From: Anagrus nilaparvatae
Taxonomy: Eukaryota > Arthropoda > Insecta > Hymenoptera > Mymaridae
Length of the DNA: 64,000 bases
Direction of reading: 5' to 3'
Assembly: GCA_022575985.1 (NCBI GenBank)
Contig: JAKSXM010000272.1
Location: 682,001-746,000 of the forward strand
This document shows positions 22,749-33,501 of this stretch, one piece after another. Below the pieces are notes generated by a model. That model worked only from the letters and a program-made list of their open reading frames with translations. It searched no databases and had not been told where the DNA came from. Positions within the stretch are counted from its first letter, which is position 1. Each line of letters opens with the position of its first letter. The position numbers and the translations under genes are program-made.

Positions 22749-23510
22749 CACAGTGGCGCAATATTTTTGTTCAAACGACAGTTCCTAGGACTGGTATCAT
22801 TAAAAATGATTAATTTTTTTTTTTAAATCATCCTTAGTGAATAGGCTTTTATTTAAGCGGAGCGGAATTTTGAATTTCATAAATCCAAGATGTCAGATTC
22901 AATATGGCGGATAAAAAATTGTTATAAAAATCAAAAATTTCCCAAAAAAAGATGTAAAATGAATAGCTAAGATAATTAATGATGATTTTTAATAAATATT
23001 GTTTATAAAATTATCAATATTTAATTAAAATTTAAAAATTTTGTAATTCAATATGGCGGAACCTATATGGCAGATGTAATTCATCAAAATAAACATTTAG
23101 TAAATAAATTTCTAAGAAAGTTATTTTGATTGGATTTTTGGGTATGCTAATCCCTATTTTGATAGTAATCATTTATTTTTCCAAATTCCATTATGGCGGA
23201 TCCAACATGGCGGCAATCAGTTTCGTCCTTGAATAGATAAAAAACATAATTTTCTCTAAAATGGTTTGTTTGAGTGCTAATTAAATTGGTTGGAATTTTT
23301 TGAGTTACTGAACAAAATTAATTTAAAAACAAAATGGAGGATTCAATATGGCAGATATAAGAATCCAAAAAATATGAATGTTTCTTCAGAAAATGATAAG
23401 TGCTTATTAGTTAAGAGTTTTTTGCTCACTGATTACGCTTGTCATGTTTAAAATTACTTTCAATATAATATAAACTCGGTAATTTGTAATATAAGATGGC
23501 GTAATCCAAA
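22749..23510. repeat. Transib left inverted terminus
   Basis: Reverse-complementary to 28,670-29,428 over ~760 bp at high identity. It contains five paired ATGGCGGA-like motifs near 22,887/22,902, 23,051/23,065, 23,191/23,205, 23,331/23,346 and 23,493/23,508: ~15 bp apart within pairs, 140-162 bp between pairs. After the heptamer I see no A-rich nonamer at a 12 or 23 bp spacing, so it is not a full recombination signal. Confidence 0.85.
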
Positions 23511-23897
23511 TGGCGAAAATATTTGGTAAAAATCACCTTTAAGTAATTAAGTCGTTAAAAAAATTGTTATTTGGGTTATCGAGCATGCTGGATCAATATT
23601 TAATTAATATTTAATTCTGACATTTTATTTTTAAGTTAACATATAAAGAATTTAAAATATTATACTTAATATTTGAAAAATGGATAAAAACAATATTATT
23701 TAAATTACAAAAAAATTGTTTAATAAATGTTTATTTTAATTTTAGAAATCTCCTGTTAGTCAAATATCAATTTTTTTTAAATTAAAACTTTTTGCATAAG
23801 ACTTTACAGAAATAATCATAAAATATTATTTTTTTAGTGCAATGTATTTTATAAATTTTTTAAATACAACAATAACAGCATAATAATAATGAATGCT

Positions 23898-24288
23898 GAA
23901 TAAACGATGGAAAAAGAACCAAGAGAAAAATGCCCTATGGACGCGCAGACTGATCTCAGACCTTCAGGCATGGATGGGACGACAGCATGGGGAGGTAGAT
24001 TTCTACCTTACCCAGTTCTTAACCGGACACGGGTATTTCCGTGTCATGTTGAAGCATTGGCATAAGGTGGCAACAAAGGAGTGCTTGCACTGTCCGGGCG
24101 TGGATGATACAGTAGAGCACACATTCTTCGAATGTGTTCGCTACTCGGAGGGGCGCCCGCCCTTCCCGATTTGGAGGCCGGAGACGGTGGTCCCGGAAAT
24201 GCTACGGAGTTCCGAAAACTGGAACAAAGTAGCAGAGTACGTAAGGACCACCTTGTTGGAGAAGAAGGAAGAGGGCTTTCTATCGTAG
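23898..24288 (+). pseudogene. LINE ORF2 C-terminal fragment with zinc knuckle
   Basis: About 130 codons without a stop: LWTRRLISDLQAW, DFYLTQFLTGHGYFR, then CLHCPGVDDTVEHTFFEC, a CX2CX8HX4C knuckle typical of R1-like ORF2 ends, then GRPPFPIWRPETVVPEMLRSS. It ends in KKEEGFLS and a TAG, the same end as the other copies here. Lacks endonuclease and RT through 5' truncation, so inert although its frame is clean. Confidence 0.85.
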
Positions 24289-24470
24289 AGAGCTCTCCTG
24301 TCCCTAGGCAGGGGGAAGGCAGCGGCCAGCTGCCTAGGCTGCGCGTCCCAAACTGAAGTTATACCTGAAAAGGGAGTTCCGGTTTGGGACAAACAAGCGC
24401 AGGGGGTTTAAAGTGTGTTTATCCAGTAAGAATCTGGGGCGTAGCCGGCGACCGCGTTCGTCGGTGGTCT

Positions 24471-24497
24471 CCCAGTTGTGCACTTTGTGCAACTGGG
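24471..24497 (+). other. Stem-loop in LINE 3' UTR
   Basis: CCCAGTTG (24,471-24,478) and CAACTGGG (24,490-24,497) pair perfectly. The inner bases extend the stem with G-U pairs to a CTT loop. Such 3' hairpins can serve as the RT landing site in LINEs; that role here is inference. Confidence 0.6.
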
Positions 24498-24568
24498 CGG
24501 TCATGGAAATTTGCGGATCTTTAAGGCCCGCAAACACTCCATGGCTGATGTAAGATTCACATATTTCC

Positions 24569-24602
<34 letters not shown>

Positions 24603-24888
24603 ATGAATGCTAGCACAGAATATACTCTAATAAAACTAACAAAGCAACATTAATTAGTTATAGTCTTCTTTTTTTCTAATTAAAAATACACGAATAATTT
24701 ACTATTTTTCATTAAAAAACATATTTTTTTACAAATTACTTCAAAATTGAAATTTTAGTAGCACATTATATTTAAATATATTCCTCTTTTTATATTTTAA
24801 AACACATTAAAACACATTATATTAATAAAAAACATAATGAATAATAATTTCCATGCTTAAAATTTTTATGACTTTTCTAAGGATTACT

Positions 24889-26762
24889 TTAATTTTCTTC
24901 TTCTATTAGTAGATCAGAAGCTTCTGCTAAATGTTCTTTGCTCTTGGATTTATAAGAGATTCTTAAGTGCGAAATATATGGATCTGATGAGACTTGAAAA
25001 TAACGCATTATATCTTCATTAGTTTTTGTTGCAGAATGTTTTCGTGTATTATATTCTCGAACTCTTTTAAAATCTTTATTTTTCGCCTCTTGAGCTTCTT
25101 CTGATAACTGGCCAATGGGAATAAAAAATGAACCAATAATTTCCGATCCATGAATTAGAATCATATGGCATGAGGGGGGCATGAGAAACCATTTATATTC
25201 ATCAACGTATATTTTAGCAGTATCATCACAGTATTTTTTAAACTCTTGAACCCGAATAGATTTTTTAGATGTCATTGTTTGCATTATTACATAAATTCTT
25301 TTAATAAAATCCTCCCGAATCTTGGTAATACTTGATACTTTACTATATTCTGAAAAAAATTTTCTGGCAGCATTACCATCATTTGTGTTTCCAGCACCTT
25401 GTTTCACACAGTCCACCAAAATACCCAATTGATCTCTTATTTCAATCTGTATTCGCTTTTTCTCAATCTTTATAATTTCTTTTTCTGCTTCTGTTAATTT
25501 CTGATAATGTTTTTTTATTTGTAATTTATATGCCAAATGAAGTATCCATTCCATGAACCTAATCCAGCCATGAAGTGTAGAAAGACCATATTGATATGAT
25601 TCTAAATTTAATTTTTTTTTTCGGACAATTTCTAGGTCATTTATTTCTTTAGGAAGTACTCCACACACTGTACACCTCTGAGATGATTCCGTTTATTTTA
25701 GTTGGTTTTAAATCCGCAATTTGTCGTTTTAATAAATTCATTTCTTGAATTATATTTTCTTGTGTTTCTTTCTCATAAGCAAATTTAATCACTTAATATT
25801 AAATTTAATCATTTAATCACGCAATACTTAGTAGAGGATGGATTTTTATTTTTCCAAAATTGAAAATCAGATGACTCTCTATTATTTATATTTAAACAAA
25901 GGGGGACGATTCCAAAAATCATAGCACTATTACTTTCAAGGTTTTTAGAATCCACAAACGCTTGCTTAAACTGCGTGAAACCTGAGGTGCCATCGGATCC
26001 ATATTTTAACACAAGATTTAAATTTCTTACATTTTTTTCAAGTATCATACTTTCGATTTCTGGTATTTTAACTATTCTTTCTGCTGTATGATTTAAAATA
26101 TCTTGCAACTTTGTAACGCAGCCAGTCTCTGATACATCGAATGCTGGACAGCATATCATTTTAGCTGCAGTTACTTTTTTATATCCAGGTAAAGAGTAAA
26201 TTTTTTTGTTTATGAAAAAATTTCTGATAACCTCATATTGAAACTTAGTCAACTTGGCATCAATAAATAAAGCTAAGATTTCGTCATCAGATATATTTTC
26301 ATTACCATGTAAATCTTTTGTATCATTAACTTCCTCCTCAACCATACTTTCATCAGACAATGAGTTTATTTTCTTTATTCTTTTCTGGCAAGCTTCTAAC
26401 AAATCTGTTACAGGAATTTGTTCGAAAATATCGTCTTAACGTCTTTTTTTAGTACTTGGACTAACATCATTATAAGGTTTCAAGTTTTTACTAATAATTT
26501 GATTACATTTAGGTATTGCGAATGATTCTTCTAACCATTCTTTATTATTTTCATTAAATTTAGTTTCATTATACATCGATTTTTTAAATCGGTTATCAAA
26601 AGCTTTTAAGAAATACTGTCTAAGGTTTATATCTAAAGCATCTAACATATCATCATCTAAATTGTAATTTTCTTTGAGATATTCACTTATAACTGATGAA
26701 CAATAGTTTTTCGATTTAAAAAGGATTTGTGTTAGCTCACTATTTTTAATGTTCCAATCCAT
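24889..26762 (-). pseudogene. Transib-family (RAG1-like) transposase, broken
   Basis: Three collinear segments. 26,762-26,436 opens with MDWNIKNSELTQILF and ends KKRR at a TAA; the next segment continues in the same frame, so this is a single nonsense stop. 26,402-25,809 carries LVLKYGSDGTSGFTQFKQ, the first catalytic Asp block, then IVPLCLNI and NPSSTKYCVIK. A short duplicated AGTGATTAAAT near 25,785-25,810 adds a stop; homology resumes with FAYEKETQENIIQEM. 25,668-24,889 carries LSTLHGWIRFMEW, GAGNTNDGNAARKFF and GQLSEEAQEAKNKDFKRVRE, matching the RAG1/Transib C-terminus with the catalytic Glu block. The Transib block with the second Asp (TM-DGK type) seems missing near 25,670. The protein would cut at the termini; this copy cannot. 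Confidence 0.85.
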
Positions 26763-27630
26763 ATTAGAATAATTATAGAATAATTTAAAGTAATTAAAAT
26801 TTAAATTGAAAAATTAAGCTGGAGAGCAATAATATGTAAAAAATTAGATATAAATTGTCAAATTTCTTTTTCACACAGAAATAAAAAATAATCTTTCACA
26901 AAGAATATAAATATACTTATGTTTATATATATTTACTATCAATAGTAAATATAAATATATTACAATAAGCCAGATGCGATCAAAAAATTTTATATTTTGT
27001 TATTAACTGATCCGATCTCTTTAAAAAAATTTTTTTGAGATATATAATGTAATAGATAAAATTAATTAAAAAAATTTATCAATCGGTCACTACATATACA
27101 TTATATACACATATATTTTCCTGATTTAAAAACTCTTTTAAATTAAGTTAGAATTAATATAATAAATTTATTTAAATTACACTTTATAGTTTGTTTAATT
27201 ATTTTATTACTAAAATTAATATTAATTCTAAAATATAAAGTTATTTTAATAAAATAATATTTACTCTACTTTTTAGGTTAAAATTGTTTATGCTTTTATT
27301 AATTTTCACTAGCTAAAATAAAACCAGTGTTGCGAAATATCAAAATGAAAGGGATAACTAATTATCGCTGCTATTATCTTGCTAAAAGCAACTTTGCCAA
27401 ATTTCCAGATTTAAATAAAATTCCAAAAAATTAAATTTGATTACAGTGAATAAAACACAGTAGACAAATTAATTATAGATTATAATAAGTTTTATTGATA
27501 AGAGTTGTCTATAAGTAGAGTAGAACATAACCATCAACAGACAATTTTTTTTAAGTGGTACTCGGAAATAAAACTAGTTAAAAAAGTTGCATTATAGTTC
27601 AATATAGAACTGACAGAAAACAAAAATTAC
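26763..27630. other. AT-rich non-coding interior of the Transib element
   Basis: Extremely AT-rich, upstream of the transposase start, with a small palindrome near 26,910-26,955 (ATATTTACTAT...ATAGTAAATAT). Any transposase promoter would lie here, but I cannot point to one. Confidence 0.5.
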
Positions 27631-27639
27631 ACAAATTTA

Positions 27640-28680
27640 CTTTAAAAACATAACCTGGGTCATAATTTTAAGAATAAATAAAAACATTAAACCAATCATA
27701 ACCTCATAGGTCATAGTTTAAAGAAATAAACTTTACCTAAAAATATTAAACCTAATAAAACCTCATGGGTTCAGAATTAAAATAAGAACAACGCCTACAA
27801 ACTTTAAAACTAACATTAACTCATGGGTCTCAGTTAACAGAAAAAAACTATACCTAGTTAATTATTAAAATATTAAATTAATTATTAAACTATTCCATTA
27901 GTTAATTTTATTATTATGTTAGTTTTAATGTTTTTAGCCATACTTTTATCCTTTAAACTGTCTTAGTTTATGAATTAGTCATCAGGTTATGAATTACGGT
28001 AGAGCTAATTTGGTTGAATATTCAACTAAAAGCTAAAATACAAAATAAAAATAATATAATTATAATACAGGATAAAAAAATGAATTAAAATTCCACTAAA
28101 AGTAAATTAATTTTATAAGCAATTTTTTATGTATTACTTCATTTGACTCTGAAGCTGAGGAATTACAAATATAAGGATTGGTTAATTTCATTCAAATCAA
28201 TAATTTTTCAATTTAAACTACCTATGGGGCGCATAATCAATAACATTTTAAAATATGACCCATGAGGTTATGTTAGGTTTAAAGTTTTTAGGTTTAGTTT
28301 TTATCTTTAAACTATTTCTTATGAGTTTATGTTAGGTTTAAATTATTGTTTTTATTTTAATTCTGACCCATGAGGTTGTTTTAGGTTAAATATTTTTAGG
28401 TATAGTTTTTTTCTTTAAACTATTACCCATGAGGTTAAGTTAGGTTTAAAGTTTGTATGTATTGTTTTTATTTTAATTTTGACCCATGAGGTTATGTTAA
28501 GATTTAATGTCTTTAGTTATAGCTTTTTTCTTTGAACTGTGACCTGTTAGGTTACGTTTAATCTTGTTAGGTATAGTTTTTTCTTTAATCTATGACCCAT
28601 CAGGTTATGTTAGGTTTAATGTTTATAGGTATAGTTTTTATCTTTAAATTATTACCTATGAGGTTATGTTACCTTGTATT
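27640..28680. repeat. Inverted minisatellite inside the Transib element
   Basis: On the right (28,250-28,680) about eight units of ~60 bp contain GACCCATGAGGTTATGTTAGG followed by a T-rich block. On the left (27,640-27,860) about four units appear reversed, as AACCTCATGGGTC with an A-rich block. The arms face each other across an AT-rich centre (27,870-28,245), forming a foldback array just inside the right terminus. Confidence 0.8.
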
Positions 28681-29428
28681 TCGTCATCTTGTATTATAAA
28701 TTATAGAATTTATATTAAATTTTATGCAACTATATACTTGATAAACAAAGTTAGTGAGCAAGAAACTCTTAACTAATAAACACTTATCATTTTTTGAAGA
28801 ATTGGATTTTTATATCTGTCATATTGAATCCTCCATCTTGTTTTTAAATTAATTTTGTTCAGTAACTCAAAAAATTCCAACCAATTTAATTAGCACTCAA
28901 ACAAACCATTTTAGAGAAAATTATGTTTTTTATCTATTCAAGGACGAAACTGATTGCCGCCATGTTGGATCCGCCATAATGGAATTTGGAAAAATAAATT
29001 ATTACTATCAAATTTGGGATTAGCATACCCAAAAATCCTATAAAAATAACTTTCTTAGAAATTTATTTACTAAATGTTTATTTTGATGAATTACATCTGC
29101 CATATAGGTTCCGCCATATTGAATTACAAAATTTTTAAATTTTAATTAAATATTGATAATTTTATAAACAATATTTATTAAAAATCATCATTAATTATCT
29201 TAGCTATTCATTTTACATCTTTTTTTGGGAAATTTTTGATTTTTATAACAATTTTTTATCCGCCATATTGAATCTGACATCTTGGATTTATGAAATTCAA
29301 AATTCGGCCCCGCTTAAATAAAAGCCTATTCACTAAAGATGATTTTAAAAAAAAAATTAATCATTTTTAATGATACCAGTCCTAGGAACTGTCGTTTGAA
29401 CAAAAATATTGCCTAAGGCGCCACTGCG
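28670..29428. repeat. Transib right inverted terminus
   Basis: Mirror of the left terminus, ending CGCAGTGGCGCC at 29,428 when read inward on the minus strand. The ATGGCGG doublets are conserved in mirror order (for example GCCGCCATGTTGGATCCGCC near 28,955-28,975). The adjoining sequence from 29,429 is a LINE fragment. Confidence 0.85.
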
Positions 29429-30230
29429 TAGGTTGGATTGTTCCCAGAGTCATTGACCACCAGATCGGATCTGGCGTCCATCTCTAGGATCAACGTTCCC
29501 CTACGGTTCGTGGTTGGTATTCCCCATTCCGCGGCCCTGGCATTTAAATCCCCGGTAAATATGATATTGCCAGAGACTTCCCTTACCGTTTCCTCCAATG
29601 AGGCCAGCTTTGCGCTGAACACCCCAATAATGTCATTCGGTGACAAATAACAACAAATGAAAGTTGTATCACCGCACTCTACCCAGACATGGCAGTTGCC
29701 TTTTCCATGACGGGACATGCATATCGTAGCCATATAGCGCACCGGCCTGTATCATCGGTGAACCAGAATTTCCGGTTCCTATTGCGAAGTGGCTCGAAAA
29801 GCAAGACGACGCTACAGTCTGTCTCGCCCACGAGCTGATCGAGCAAAAGGTCGTCAAGAATGGTATTCTTCATATTCCCTTGCAGGACTCCAAACATTAC
29901 CGATGATATTTTCTTATGAATTATTTTCCTTGCCATAAGTGCCTCCAGATAACACTTACATGCTACGCATCCTGGAAGGTGGTCGGTCTTGGCCTTGTAA
30001 GTTCTTTCACTGCAGAGGATGCATTCTGCTTTCTCCACAGGACATTTTTCTGTTTAGTGGCCTTAACCGCCACATTTAAAACACGCAAACTTTCGGTCGG
30101 TGCCCTTACATGACCACTGGTTGTGGCCAAAACCAAGACACTTAAAGCACCGTATAACCTCGGCTCTTAAGCGCACTTGCTAGTTAGACCAGCCATTATT
30201 CAGACGGCCTTTATTGGTCAATTCTAGTGC
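29429..30230 (-). pseudogene. LINE 5' fragment: ORF1 zinc knuckles and ORF2 endonuclease start
   Basis: Read right to left. Near 30,165-30,040 are CFKCLGFGHNQWSC and CFKCGG knuckles (with stops), then CPVEKAECILC, the end of ORF1. From ~29,905 ORF2 begins with the GNMKNTILDDLLLDQL segment, then VLLFEPLRNR (the E-P block of the endonuclease). In another frame YLSPNDII and GDLNARAAEWGIPTTNRRG (29,742-29,413) give the Asp-Asn active-site block. It is cut off at GNNPTYA exactly at the Transib border. Frameshifts separate the pieces. It is in opposite orientation to the LINE at 31.3 kb. Confidence 0.75.
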
Positions 30231-30850
30231 TGCGGCCTATTTTTTTTTAAGTTACTGCTTTTAACTTGATTCTTTTCTTTGTTGCGCTTTTTTTATTATC
30301 ACTAACATTCTTTTTTGCTTTTTTCACTAAAAATAAATTAATAATGTGATTGGAAAAATAAATAAGAAGAGGTAAACTTTTATAAGTTAACTGTTTATTA
30401 TGTAAACAATGAAATTTTATTATAAAATTTATGACAAAAATCATAGATTAGATATTCCTTATTTTTTTAAATACTCAGAAATAGTTAAAATTAGTTTTTA
30501 TTTATAATAATGAAACAAATAATCTAAATATTATATTTAATAATAAACAACAAAAACTTATAATTATCATTTAACAAGTTTTTAAATTTAAATAAGCATA
30601 TTTTTGATACGTGTTTTACTACTGGGTACTGTTTTATTACTGAGCACTCTACCCTTTATATTTAATTTTTTTTGGGACTTTTATCAAAAAGATATATAAT
30701 TTAAAACCGTAAAATTAATTAAAAAAGATTTTAATTTTTGCCAGTACGCATTCAATGTCAGAGGGAAAACATTCAAGACGGCCGAGCGTTTAAATATTAA
30801 AATAAACTTGATACATTAATATTTTTATTTTAAGAAAGAATTCACACAGA
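30231..30850. other. AT-rich stretch without a recognised gene
   Basis: A 65-codon minus frame (30,247-30,444) with a Lys-rich end is the only candidate and matches nothing I know. The reverse complement of 30,600-30,650 has CAGTAATAAAACAG and CAGTAGTAAAAC, similar to motifs near 15,390. Confidence 0.4.
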
Positions 30851-30854
30851 GAGG

Positions 30855-31165
30855 GCGCGGCACTCTAATTTTAAGGTTATAAATAAACTGTAAAATTAAG
30901 AGTTATCATATCGACGGTGCCTAGGAATAAGATCGTTATTCGTCGAGAGTAACAAAGACTCCCACATCTCGTATTCTTTATACATTGAAATGTCGGCGTC
31001 TCTGCTACTCTCGGCGAATAACGATCTTATTCCTAGGGACCATCGATATGAGTTCTAAAATAGAGTGTAAAAATGCACCTGATTTTCGGGTGCATTATTA
31101 TTAACAAAAATACACTAGAATCGTCGCGTTTAGAAATATGTTATTATGTTAGTTATGAGAATGCG
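30855..31165 (+). repeat. Dispersed repeat, copy 1 (copy 2 inverted at 58,970-59,155)
   Basis: Shares CGGCACTCTAATTTTAAGG, then TGAGTTCTAAAATAGAGTG, a small hairpin AATGCACC...GGGTGCATT, then TTAACAAAAATACACTAGAA with the minus strand of 58,970-59,155. Copy 2 lacks the MITE found here at 30,912-31,045, giving an empty-site comparison. Confidence 0.75.
30912..31045. mobile_element. 134 bp hairpin MITE with ATAT duplications
   Basis: Inverted arms of 40 bp (30,912-30,951 and 31,006-31,045) differ at about three positions; both contain CCTAGGAATAAGATCGTT and a CGAGAGTA inner end. Ends are CGACGGT / ACCATCG. ATAT flanks both sides (30,908-30,911 and 31,046-31,049). The related repeat at 59.1 kb has an uninterrupted equivalent. 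No coding capacity. Confidence 0.8.
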
Positions 31166-31294
31166 CGTATATTATAAATTTATTTTTTAATTTAATAATT
31201 AATTATTATTTTTAATAGAATCATAATAATAATATAAATATTAACAAGTCAAAAAATTAAATTAAATTCATTCATTTAAATATTATTAAGTTTT

Positions 31295-31555
31295 GTGGGT
31301 GGCTGGAGGGTGATGGATGGAGCCAATGGCAGCGATCATAATTACATCACCTTCAAAGTGCGTGATAGGGTTGCTAATCGGCTCCCGTACAAAAAGCGCC
31401 CACTAGGCTGGAATGTGTCAAAGATGGACGAGGACAGATTTGTGGATTATCTTCGCGAAGAGTTCTCGTCTATCCCAGCCTGGCATGGACGACCGCCAAG
31501 CATAGGCTGGCGAAAGCTATCCGCCTCAGCAAGGCGCGCTGTCTTCGGTCCCTAA
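31295..31555 (+). pseudogene. LINE ORF2 endonuclease C-terminal remnant
   Basis: Reads WRVMDGANGSDHNYITFKV, the SDH block that ends the APE-type endonuclease, then PLGWNVSKMDEDRF. After SIPAWHGRPP (near 31,490) the frame and content change, and the next recognisable protein is AIRLSKARC...DPWGLGYKVV in another phase. About 200 bp seem deleted here compared with the copy at 54-55 kb, which keeps the PPVYWWNAEIDRLR region. Confidence 0.75.
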
Positions 31556-33501
31556 GAGATGATGTCAACAGCGACCCGTGGGGCCTGGGATATAAGGTCG
31601 TCATGGGCAAACTTAAGTCCGGATATGACAACACGATGGATGAAGCAACGACCAAAAGAATAGTGGACGCTCTCTTCCCGGATCATCCAAACCAACAACA
31701 CCCTGCTTTGGATGTCCCGAGGGAGCAAGTTCCGCTATTTATCGAGGCGGAGATGCTTCAGGCAATTAGGTCAATGAAAAATGGGAAAGCGCCAGGACCA
31801 GACGGAATACCCGCGGAAGCCCTTAAGGCGGCTGCAAAGGTAATCCCTGGTCTCCTGCTTGGCATGTTTAACGCGTGCCTCGTGGCAGGCGCCTTTCCAA
31901 GGGACTAGAAAGTGGCCCGTCTGGCTCTGATAAGCAAGGGAAAGGGTGAACCAGGATCTCCATCATCTTACAGACCATTGTGTATGTTAAATACCATTGG
32001 CAAGGTGATGGAGAGCATGGTCAGAGGAAGATTGCGGCAAGCAATTAGGGAAGCGGGTGACCTTAGCGACGACCAACACGGCTTTCGTGAGGGGCGTTCC
32101 ACGATCGGTGCCATCGAGCGGGTCGTGAAGGTGGTTATGAGGGCCAGACAAGTGCGGCCGGATATTAAACCGGACGTCCTGCTTGTCACGTTGGATGTGA
32201 AAAACGCATTCAACTCGGCTAAGTGGGACGATATGTTGCACTCCCTCGAGCAGGTATTCAGAGTTCCGGATTATCTGAGAAATATACTCAGAGATTACCT
32301 CCGGGACCGATACCTGCGCTGGGACACGCTCGATGGCACAAGAGGTAAAGTATTAAGCGCAGGCATAGCGCAGGGTTCAGTTCTGGGTCCTGATCTGTGG
32401 AATGCCTTTTACGACGGCTTGCTAAAGATTGAGCTCCCGGATGGATGCTCCATGATCGGATACGCGGATGACGTTGCTCTAACCATAACAGCTCGAGAGC
32501 CAGAGGACCAGCAGAATACCTTGGATGAGGCCATGCGCCTTATCAATAGCTGGATGTCGGATCACGGACTAAGACTGGCAGTCCCGAAAACGGAGATTGT
32601 CCTTCTGACCCGGAGAAGGGTTGATACCATATTCGGCATCAGCTTTGATGACGGAGGTAATCCCCTTATGATCCAGACCAAACCATCGGTCAAATATTTG
32701 GGGGTCTTCTTGGATAACAAGTTGACCTACAATAGACAATTCCAGCAGGCCTGTGAAAAGGCTGGCCGGGTGACAAAGTCCCTCTCGTGGCTAATGACGA
32801 ACATCGGCGGTCCCAGATCTGAGAAGAGGAGGCTGTTGATGACGACAGTTAACTCCATCTTGCTCTACGGTGCAGAGGTGTGGGCGGACAATGTCCGCAT
32901 AAAAGAGTACTGCAAGAAACTAAAGGCAGTACAGAGGCAGGGGGCACTTCGAAACGCTTGCTCGTACAAGACAGTATCAGAGCCAGCGATCCAGGTGGTG
33001 GCTCGGGTGATTCCCATCGACCTGCTTGCCTTGGAAAGGCAGGCGATCTATAACCGTGGGGAAGAAGAGCGCGACGTAGCTTCCGTTCGCGCCCGCTCCC
33101 GCACAGTGGAATGTTGGCAGTATAGGTGGAATGGTGACCCGAGGGGACGTTGGACGCACCGCCTTATCATCGATTTGGAAAGCTGGATGAACCGTGATCA
33201 TGGAGAGGTAGACTTCTACCTCACACAGTTCCTAACTGGTCACGGTTATTTCCGCGATATGCTTTTCAGGTGGAGCAAGGTGACATCTCCGGAATGCTTG
33301 CATTGCCCGGGCGAGCTGGATACCGCTGAGCACACCTTTTTTGGGTGTCCTCGCTTCGCTGAAGGGCGACCGCCCTTCGATGAATGGAGGCCGGAATTAG
33401 TCGTCCCGGAAATGCTGCGCAGTGCCGCTAACTGGTACAATGTGGCAGAGTACGTACGGGCGACACTGATTGGAAAAAAGGAGGAAGGTTTCCTCTCGTA
33501 G
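31556..33501 (+). pseudogene. LINE ORF2 reverse transcriptase and zinc knuckle (one stop)
   Basis: 31,603-31,911 reads MKNGKAPGPDGIPAEALK to a TAG at 31,909-31,911; the next codons (KVARLALISKGKG) continue in the same frame, so one Trp-to-stop change separates it from the 529-codon segment. That segment holds all RT motifs: SSYRPLCMLNTIGK, QHGFREGRSTIGAI, LLVTLDVKNAFNSA, AQGSVLGPDLWN, GYADDVALTITA (catalytic box) and VKYLGVFLD. The C-terminus has CLHCPGELDTAEHTFFGC (CX2CX8HX4C), ending EEGFLS. R1-clade elements use this enzyme to copy their RNA at a nicked target. Only 5' truncation and few lesions prevent function. Confidence 0.9.

Larger units (their letters stand above)
23887..24611 (+). 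mobile_element. 5'-truncated LINE inserted in the Transib element
   Basis: The insert spans 23,898-24,600 and is flanked by TAATGAATGCT at 23,887-23,897 and 24,601-24,611, an 11 bp or longer target-site duplication. A tail of about 30 A ends it (24,571-24,600). It carries only the C-terminus of ORF2 plus a 3' UTR. The UTR differs from the LINE at 31-34 kb, so this is a related but distinct subfamily. The insertion postdates the Transib copy. Confidence 0.9.
22749..29428 (-). mobile_element. Transib-type DNA transposon (RAG1-related), with nested insertions
   Basis: Bounded by long inverted termini: 22,749-~23,510 and ~28,670-29,428. The left end starts CACAGTG, identical to the V(D)J recombination heptamer and fitting the CACNNTG-type start of Transib. 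The right end reads CGCAGTG (one mismatch) and has an ~8 bp insertion after GGCGC. Inside is a minus-strand transposase remnant (24,889-26,762), a LINE inserted at 23,898 and an inverted minisatellite (27.6-28.7 kb). Flanking pentamers (GAATC left, TAGGT right) do not match, and the two flanks belong to different elements, so one border was rearranged or the insertion site was not a simple one. Confidence 0.8.

Noticed and set aside
22749..22790. Complete recombination signal (heptamer, spacer, nonamer)
   Set aside because: Only the heptamer is present; no A-rich nonamer at 12 or 23 bp.
31968..33440. Minus-strand frames across the LINE
   Set aside because: Antisense shadows of the RT frame.
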